Position numbers and translations under genes: made by a program. From Acidobacteriota bacterium (lineage in GTDB: Bacteria > Acidobacteriota > Aminicenantia > Aminicenantales > Saccharicenantaceae), in NCBI GenBank assembly GCA_003476685.1, contig DMVN01000084.1, positions 1 through 6,834 of the forward strand: a stretch of 6,834 nt of DNA. The letters are read 5' to 3'. The number at the start of each line of letters is the position of its first letter. Position 1 is the first letter of the stretch. Positions 1-4,270 of the stretch are shown piece after piece. Under the pieces are notes generated by a model that ran no database searches, was not told the DNA's origin, and was given only the letters and a program-made list of their open reading frames with translations.

Positions 1-40
1 GAGAGAAATCCGGGCCGAGATGAAAAAGCGCCTGCGCTGA
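1..40 (+). CDS. Possible C-terminal end of an unidentified gene (partial)
   Basis: A reading frame open from the left edge (first full codon at position 2) ends in TGA at 38-40. The 12 visible residues, REIRAEMKKRLR, are charged and look like an amphipathic helical C-terminus. Its stop directly abuts the stop of the convergent pdxA gene (41-43), which suits dense gene packing. Twelve codons cannot identify a family, and the frame could be chance. No function is proposed. Confidence 0.3.
   Translation, partial: REIRAEMKKRLR
23..38 (-). terminator. Weak possible intrinsic terminator of the hfq-pdxA unit
   Basis: Read on the minus strand just after the pdxA stop, AGCGC and GCGCT can pair (27-31 with 34-38), followed by five T residues (27-23). 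The stem is only 4-5 bp and the loop 2-4 nt, shorter than typical Rho-independent terminators. Position is right for the end of the hfq-pdxA transcript, but the sequence would also lie inside the 3' end of the opposing frame. Support is marginal. Confidence 0.2.
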
Positions 41-1012
41 TCAACGGTGGCTTCGGCTGGCCAGCTTCCAGGCCAGCCTCAGGGCTTCACCAAAACTCTC
101 CGACCGGGCCAGTTTTTTTCCAGCCAGGTCAAAGGCCGTGCCGTGGTCGGGAGAAGTCCTGATAAAGGGCAGCCCCAGGGTCAGGTTGACGCCGCAGTCA
201 AAGGCCACCAGCTTGAAGGCTATAAGACCCTGGTCGTGATACAGGGCTACAACCATCTTATCAGGTTTATCGAGGGCCCTTAAAAAAACGGTGTCGGCCG
301 GAAAAGGGCCGTCGATTTTTAGGCCCTCGGCCCGGGCGGTTTCGACTGCTGGAATTACTTCCGAGTTCTCTTCTTCCCCCAGTGTGCCCTCTTCTCCGGC
401 ATGGGGATTTAACCCGCAGACCAGGATTTCTTCCACACCCAGGTCCCACTTCTGCAGCTGCCGCTGCAGCCGGCGGAAGAAAGCCAGCAGGTTTTCACGG
501 TGGAGCTCGGCCAGGACCCTTTTGAGCGGCAGATGGTGCGTAAAGAGCGCCAGCTTCAGCCGCCTCGACCAGAAACTCATGATGGCTTCGGGGTAAAGAG
601 ATTCCAGGTAGTCAGTGTGCCCGTGGAACCTGACCCCGGCCTGCTGCCAGCCAGCTTTGGAAACCGGGCCGGTAACCACCGCCTGGAGTTCACCCCGCCT
701 GGCCGCCTCCACAGCCTGACTGAAAAATTCAAAAGAGGCCAGGGCGCCGGCGACGGTAGGGGAGCCAAGTTCTAATTTATCCAGGGGTTGACCGGTTTCT
801 CTGATTTCTATTCTCCCCGAAGCCAGGGCTGTGGCCAGCAGGTCCGCTGGCAAATCGAGGCAACGGCACCAGCTTTCCAGGATTTTTTTCTGCCCGAAGA
901 TCAGGTACCTGGCTTCGGGTAAAGAGGTCGGGTTTTTTAAGAAATGGAGGATTATCTCGGGACCGACACCGGCCGGGTCACCCAGGGTCAGGCCAATTAC
1001 CGGAACGCTCAT
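41..1012 (-). CDS. pdxA: 4-hydroxythreonine-4-phosphate dehydrogenase PdxA
   Basis: Cytosolic enzyme of the DXP-dependent pyridoxal 5'-phosphate pathway. It oxidises 4-phosphohydroxy-L-threonine with NAD(P)+; the product decarboxylates and is condensed with deoxyxylulose phosphate by PdxJ. The 323-residue protein matches the family length (E. coli 329). Visible motifs are GDPAGVGPEI (11-20), TGPVSKAG (114-121), GHTDYLE (131-137, substrate-contacting His-Thr), HHLPL (159-163), NPHAGEEG (202-209), YHDQG (258-262) and TSPDHGTAFDLAGK (286-299). The three metal ligands of E. coli PdxA (His166, His211, His266) correspond to H160, H204 and H259, so the active site looks intact. The ATG at 1012-1010 overlaps the upstream hfq-like stop as ATGA, and there is no Shine-Dalgarno just upstream, so translation is probably coupled. 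A PdxA2-type phosphothreonate dehydrogenase is an alternative, but no partner kinase gene is visible. Confidence 0.95.
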   Translation of the reverse strand: MSVPVIGLTLGDPAGVGPEIILHFLKNPTSLPEARYLIFGQKKILESWCRCLDLPADLLATALASGRIEIRETGQPLDKLELGSPTVAGALASFEFFSQAVEAARRGELQAVVTGPVSKAGWQQAGVRFHGHTDYLESLYPEAIMSFWSRRLKLALFTHHLPLKRVLAELHRENLLAFFRRLQRQLQKWDLGVEEILVCGLNPHAGEEGTLGEEENSEVIPAVETARAEGLKIDGPFPADTVFLRALDKPDKMVVALYHDQGLIAFKLVAFDCGVNLTLGLPFIRTSPDHGTAFDLAGKKLARSESFGEALRLAWKLASRSHR

Positions 1013-1365
1013 TTAGTTTTTCTGGGAGTGTTTTCACCTTCCGCTTCTTCCTGCTTCTCTTCCTGTTCCAGCTTGAACAGGTATTTAACCTGACGTTTGT
1101 AAATCAGCAGATTGGGAGCACCCTCGCGGTTGAGCTTGAAGCAGTTTCGGTCATACCATTCAATATAACCTTCCACCCGTTCTCCGTCAGCCAGGACCAC
1201 GGCCATCGGAGTTTTCTTGTTCATCTGTTTCAGGAAGTAATAATTCTCAGCATGGGTATCGGTCGGGGGAGGCATCTTCTTCTTGGCCGCTTCTTTTTCC
1301 TTGGCTTCCTGGGTCATCTTTTCTTTGACTTCAGATAGGTCGGGCCGGATTAATTTTCTTTGCAT
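1009..1365 (-). CDS. hfq: Hfq/Sm-like RNA-binding protein, long divergent form
   Basis: A 118-residue protein with an Sm fold like the RNA chaperone Hfq, which forms hexameric rings and pairs small RNAs with mRNAs. Alignment by eye without gaps through Sm1: helix about 41-51, then P53 (E. coli P21), G61 (G29), G66 (G34), I68 (I36) and D72 (D40). The Sm2 motif reads YKRQVKYLF from Y89, where canonical Hfq has YKHAIST, so the proximal-site His57 is Arg91. Gln41 and Phe42 equivalents are Arg73 and Asn74. A charged N-terminal extension of about 38 residues (Lys/Glu-rich, then PPP at 32-34) precedes the fold, and a Glu-rich tail (99-112) follows it. I chose ATG 1365-1363 because GAGGG lies 5 nt upstream. 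An in-frame GTG at 1413 would fall inside the predicted promoter. The gene heads a unit with pdxA. Hfq-superfamily membership is fairly secure; function as a true Hfq is inferred. Confidence 0.82.
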   Translation of the reverse strand: MQRKLIRPDLSEVKEKMTQEAKEKEAAKKKMPPPTDTHAENYYFLKQMNKKTPMAVVLADGERVEGYIEWYDRNCFKLNREGAPNLLIYKRQVKYLFKLEQEEKQEEAEGENTPRKTK

Positions 1366-1370
1366 CGGTA

Positions 1371-1376
1371 CCCTCA
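1371..1376 (-). promoter_or_regulatory. Ribosome binding site deciding the hfq-like start
   Basis: On the minus strand TGAGGG sits at 1376-1371, 5 nt before ATG 1365-1363. This supports the internal ATG as the start of the hfq-like gene, instead of the in-frame GTG 48 nt further upstream. Confidence 0.65.
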
Positions 1377-1403
1377 CAAAGTGAGAAGAAAATCTTTGAT
1401 AGC

Positions 1404-1432
1404 ATCTTAACACCCGCCGGAGAAAATTGCAA
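1404..1432 (-). promoter_or_regulatory. Candidate sigma70-type promoter for hfq-pdxA
   Basis: Minus-strand TTGCAA (1432-1427) and TAAGAT (1409-1404) are separated by 17 bp. Each matches four of six consensus positions of the -35 and -10 boxes. The start of transcription would fall near 1397, leaving a leader of about 32 nt that contains the GAGGG ribosome site. Spacing is ideal, but the boxes are imperfect. Confidence 0.5.
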
Positions 1433-1482
1433 CCCTGAATTTGAGAGCGGGCTGTGGCCGGGCTGGCCGAGGTCCCCTGGAG

Positions 1483-1505
1483 CCTGGATACCAGGTCTTA
1501 ACCTG
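1483..1505. promoter_or_regulatory. Two overlapping dyads, possible operator
   Basis: CCTGG-ATA-CCAGG (1483-1495) is a perfect 5-bp inverted repeat. It overlaps a second one, CAGGT-CTTA-ACCTG (1492-1505). They end 14 bp before the -35 box of the plus-strand promoter and lie about 50 bp behind the minus-strand one, a plausible place for a regulator controlling one or both units. No known operator consensus is matched convincingly. MerR-type operators normally sit between -35 and -10, which these do not. Short dyads also occur by chance in GC-rich DNA. Confidence 0.3.
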
Positions 1506-1519
1506 AAAGAACATACGGC

Positions 1520-1549
1520 TTGACTTTTCTCTTGTTAATTCCATAGAAT
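1520..1549 (+). promoter_or_regulatory. Sigma70-type promoter of the efflux operon
   Basis: TTGACT (1520-1525) and TAGAAT (1544-1549) each match five of six consensus bases and are 18 bp apart. The expected transcription start is about 1556, two bases before the ATG at 1558. That ATG has no Shine-Dalgarno sequence in front of it, which fits a leaderless or near-leaderless transcript. Confidence 0.65.
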
Positions 1550-1557
1550 TCAACCTT

Positions 1558-1824
1558 ATGAAAATGTATCGCGGCCGGCTTTCATTCTTTTTCCTGGGGC
1601 TGCTCTTCTTTCTAAGTCTGGGCAACATCATCGCCCACGACTTTCTCTGCCATGAGGAACTGCACCAGTTAACCAGCCCGGTCCACCATTCTTTCCATCA
1701 TCCGCGCTGGGACCCTCAGGACCTGCTCTTGCCTGACCCGGGAGCCTCGGAACAAATATCTGCTCCAGCCGAGGAGCTCCATCCCTCGGATTTTGTCCCA
1801 TCCATCTTTCATCCACCTGATTAA
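1558..1824 (+). CDS. Small predicted secreted His-rich protein, first gene of the efflux operon
   Basis: An 88-residue protein that I do not recognise as any named family. It has a signal-peptide layout: basic R5 and R7, a hydrophobic stretch 9-26 (FFFLGLLFFLSLG region), and a possible cleavage after A26. The mature part would be about 62 residues with nine His (27, 32, 36, 43, 44, 47, 48, 75, 85) and one Cys (31), plus many Pro and Asp/Glu. Six of the His and the Cys fall within 27-47, including CHEELH and the pairs HH at 43-44 and 47-48, so metal binding in the periplasm is a reasonable inference. The TolC-family gene starts 43 bp downstream on the same strand. There is no Shine-Dalgarno; the promoter position suggests leaderless translation from 1558, or possibly from ATG 1564. 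Alternatives are an uncleaved membrane-anchored peptide, or a leader peptide that regulates the operon. Confidence 0.65.
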   Translation: MKMYRGRLSFFFLGLLFFLSLGNIIAHDFLCHEELHQLTSPVHHSFHHPRWDPQDLLLPDPGASEQISAPAEELHPSDFVPSIFHPPD

Positions 1825-1857
1825 TTTTTTTCTTCTTTCCCCCTGATCTTTCATTCC

Positions 1858-1862
1858 GGAGG
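1858..1862 (+). promoter_or_regulatory. Ribosome binding site deciding the TolC-family start
   Basis: GGAGG at 1858-1862 lies 5 nt before ATG 1868. It overlaps the in-frame GTG at 1862, which therefore is unlikely to be the initiation codon. An in-frame TGA at 1844-1846 rules out anything much further upstream. Confidence 0.75.
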
Positions 1863-1867
1863 TGGAA

Positions 1868-3094
1868 ATGTCTTTTATCATCATGCTGTTTTTTATGCTG
1901 TCCTCCTGGCCCCAGGAACAGCCCGCTCCGCCCCTGGCCCTGACCCTGGAACAGGCGGTGGAGCTGGCCAGCCAGCAAAATCCGTCGCTTCTGGCTCTGG
2001 CCAGGGAAATAGAGACGGCTCAGGGTCAAACCCTGGTCGACTCAGCCCTGCCCGAGGCCGAGGTCGGCCTGGAACTGGCCGGCCTAAACTTCCCCGGAGC
2101 CAGGCAGGTGGAGCAGGAAACAAGCTTTGGGGTGGCCCAGACCATTCCCTTCCCGGGAAAATTGAAGCTCCGGGCGACGGCCGGCCGGCTGATTGAAGCC
2201 GAAGCCCGGTTGCGGCTGCAAAAGGCCCGGTTGCTGCTGGCGGCTGAGGTCAGAAAAGTCTATTTCCGGAGCCTGTTCCACCAGAAGACTGTGGAAATCC
2301 TGTTGAAAAACCTGGACCTGCTTCAGGAAATTCAGAAAAATGCCATGGCCCGCTATGCCCTGGCGGCCGCGCCCTATTCCGATATCCTGCGGGTGCGGCT
2401 GGAAATAGCCAGAACCAGAAATGACCTGCTGGCAACTGGCAATGACCTGAAAGTCAGCCGGCAGGAGCTGGCTCTACTGCTCGGGCTGAAAGGGGAGACC
2501 CCCCTAGTCTTAACCTCATCCCTGGAACAGCAACCCGCCGACTGGAAACTGGAGGAATGGCTGGCCAGGAAAAGAGAGCTCAGCCCCAGCCTGCAACTGG
2601 CCCGCCTGCGCCAGGAACTGGCCGAAGTGTTCAGCCAGATTGTCCTAAAGAACCGCTGGCCCGATTTCTCCCTCGGTCTTTTCTCCCCTAGCAAGAAACT
2701 CGGGGCGACTGGCCTGAGCTTCGGCCTGAGCTATCCGCTCTTTTCCCGAAAACGGCTGACCGGGGAAAAAATCCTGGCCGAAGCGGAAAAGCAGAAAGCC
2801 CTGTTCGCCAGCCAGGCGGCCGAAAGATTCTACGAGAGCCGGACCAGGCAGGCCGCCAGCTCCCTGGCCCAGAGCCTGGAACAAATCAGAATCTTTGAAG
2901 ACAGTTTGCTCCGGGAAACAGAAGAGGGCCTGGAAAAAGCTCTCAGCGATTATCGCCTGGGGCGGCTTGATTCCTTAAACCTGATGGACCTCTACCGCCA
3001 GGCCAGCCTGGTCCGCCTGGAATATTACCGGGCCCTTTACCTTTATCAGAGCGCTCTGGCCGACCTGGAAATGGCCGGAGAAGATTACGAATGA
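1868..3094 (+). CDS. TolC-family outer-membrane efflux channel (CzcC/CusC-like)
   Basis: A 408-residue outer-membrane efflux protein. Trimers of this family form the exit duct of tripartite pumps. Two repeats of the family are visible. The first has LTLEQAVELA (25-34), the hallmark strand segment GVAQTIPFPGKLKL (88-101), and a long helical stretch ending near 206. The second begins at about 238, has the strand GLSFGLSYPLFSRKRL (282-297), and ends with the helix containing YRLGRLDSLNLMDLY (362-376). Length is slightly short but normal for CzcC-type members. The N-terminus has a short hydrophobic segment (2-13) with no basic residue before it and no lipobox, so the export signal looks weak, although the start is well fixed by its ribosome site. 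The gene lies 43 bp after the small His-rich gene and 33 bp before the adaptor gene, in one apparent operon. The family is secure; the metal role comes from its neighbours. Confidence 0.92.
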   Translation: MSFIIMLFFMLSSWPQEQPAPPLALTLEQAVELASQQNPSLLALAREIETAQGQTLVDSALPEAEVGLELAGLNFPGARQVEQETSFGVAQTIPFPGKLKLRATAGRLIEAEARLRLQKARLLLAAEVRKVYFRSLFHQKTVEILLKNLDLLQEIQKNAMARYALAAAPYSDILRVRLEIARTRNDLLATGNDLKVSRQELALLLGLKGETPLVLTSSLEQQPADWKLEEWLARKRELSPSLQLARLRQELAEVFSQIVLKNRWPDFSLGLFSPSKKLGATGLSFGLSYPLFSRKRLTGEKILAEAEKQKALFASQAAERFYESRTRQAASSLAQSLEQIRIFEDSLLRETEEGLEKALSDYRLGRLDSLNLMDLYRQASLVRLEYYRALYLYQSALADLEMAGEDYE

Positions 3095-3127
3095 CAAAAT
3101 TAAACTTATGCCTGACGGAGAAATACC

Positions 3128-4270
3128 ATGTCTTATCCTCGACTTAAATTCAAACCAGCCGTCCTGGCCTTGATGCTGGCGGCTTTATTCTTATTCAGCG
3201 GGTGCGGCCGGACGAAATCCAGCCCGGATAAGGCCGGCCCGGGGGAGAAGGACGAACACGCTCCGGAACAGGTCAGCCTGAGCCAAGAAGCCATGGCCCT
3301 GGCCGGGATTAAAATAATGACTCTGTCTCCTCGGACCATCAAGCCCGAGCTTCTGGTTCCAGCCGAAGTGGTCCTCAACCCCAGGGCCTATTACCGGCTG
3401 ACCGCCCGGGTGCCCGGAAGGGTGGAAGAACTGCTGGTTTACCAGGGCGACCGGGTCAGACCGGGTCAGGTAGTGGCCCGGCTGTTCAGCCTGTCCTACC
3501 TTGAAAGCCTGACTGAACTGCGGCTGGCAGCTGAGCGTCTGGAAAAATTAACCCGGCAGCAGTCACCAGAACAGGAAACGGCCCGGGCCCTGCTGGAATC
3601 AGCCCGGGAAAAATTGCGCCTCCTGGGTCTATCCGATAAGGAAATTGAAGCTCTCCCGGGCCGCCCGTCAGCGAGCAGCCTGTATGAAGTTCTGAGCCCG
3701 GCTTCAGGTCAGGTGGTTTCCACCTCTGTTTATCCGGGAGATACCCTGGAAACGGGCTCCTTATTGATGGAAATAGCGGCTTTTGACCGGCTGTGGATTG
3801 AGGGCCAGGTCCAGGAAAAAGACCTGGGGCTGGTCAGCCCCGGCCAGGAAGCTATCGCCCGGACCGGGGCTTACCCCGGGGAAGAATTCAAAGGGCGAGT
3901 AACATTCATCTCTCCCGTTCTGGACACCGCCACCCGGACGCTCAAAGTGAGGGTGGAAGCGGCCAATCCAGACGGCCGGCTGAGGCCGGGGATGTACGTT
4001 GACCTGGCACTTTCCCTGCCAGAAATGACCATCCTGGCCGTCCCGGAAGAAGCGGTGGTTGAGGTCGACGGCCGGAAAACCATCTTTATCCCCCGGGCTC
4101 TGGGTGTTTTTGTCGGCCGCGAAATTCAGACCGGCCCGCCGGTTAAGGGCTGGCTACCGGTCATTGCCGGACTGGAAAACGGCCAGGAATTTGTGGCCGC
4201 TGGAGCCTTCATGTTAAAAGCCGAGCTTCTCAAGCCAACGCTGGGTGAAGGAGAACATCACCATGATTGA
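3128..4270 (+). CDS. Periplasmic adaptor lipoprotein of a heavy-metal RND pump (CusB/CzcB family)
   Basis: A 380-residue membrane-fusion protein linking the RND pump to the outer-membrane channel. A basic N-terminus and hydrophobic stretch (11-24) lead to a lipobox-like LFSGC with Cys26, so it is probably an inner-membrane lipoprotein; Phe at -3 is not ideal. Following regions are a lipoyl half-motif around 88-119 (VPGRVEELLVYQGDRVRPGQ), a short alpha-hairpin (about 122-168), the second lipoyl half (187-215, SPASGQVVSTSVYPGD), a beta-barrel domain (about 223-295, with SPVLDTATRTLKVRV at 262-276 and GRLRPGMYVDL at 283-293), and a membrane-proximal region to about 368. The tail GEGEHHHD (373-380) is His-rich, as in several Czc-type adaptors. 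The N-terminal methionine cluster that binds Cu/Ag in E. coli CusB is absent. GGAG at 3117-3120 lies 7 nt before ATG 3128. The 3' end overlaps the pump gene by 8 nt. Confidence 0.93.
   Translation: MSYPRLKFKPAVLALMLAALFLFSGCGRTKSSPDKAGPGEKDEHAPEQVSLSQEAMALAGIKIMTLSPRTIKPELLVPAEVVLNPRAYYRLTARVPGRVEELLVYQGDRVRPGQVVARLFSLSYLESLTELRLAAERLEKLTRQQSPEQETARALLESAREKLRLLGLSDKEIEALPGRPSASSLYEVLSPASGQVVSTSVYPGDTLETGSLLMEIAAFDRLWIEGQVQEKDLGLVSPGQEAIARTGAYPGEEFKGRVTFISPVLDTATRTLKVRVEAANPDGRLRPGMYVDLALSLPEMTILAVPEEAVVEVDGRKTIFIPRALGVFVGREIQTGPPVKGWLPVIAGLENGQEFVAAGAFMLKAELLKPTLGEGEHHHD
3449..3468 (+). repeat. Perfect 10-bp tandem duplication within the adaptor gene
   Basis: GACCGGGTCA occurs twice in immediate succession (3449-3458 and 3459-3468). 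The repeat encodes part of the lipoyl-motif segment GDRVRPGQ. Because 10 is not a multiple of three, the copies are read in different frames. The residues match the family pattern, so this is most likely coincidental and not a recent duplication. Confidence 0.6.

Noticed and set aside
1366..1413. A 16-residue N-terminal extension of the Hfq-like protein starting at GTG 1413.
   Set aside because: The GTG lies between the predicted -35 and -10 boxes, and the internal ATG at 1365 has a well-spaced GAGGG ribosome site.
1825..1850. T-rich and pyrimidine-rich run after the small His-rich gene, considered as an intrinsic terminator or attenuator.
   Set aside because: I found no stem of more than about 4 bp immediately before the T run, so it lacks the hairpin needed; transcription into the TolC-family gene is the simpler reading.
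1628..2029. A 133-codon minus-strand frame crossing the small His-rich gene and the start of the TolC-family gene.
   Set aside because: It covers the ribosome site and start of a well-supported gene, its translation is Gly/Gln/Arg-rich without recognisable motifs, and no promoter or ribosome site supports it.
3091..3147. A short frame starting ATGAC at the TolC-family stop (begins MTKLNL).
   Set aside because: It is only 18 codons long, overlaps the start of the adaptor gene in another frame, and has no convincing ribosome site.
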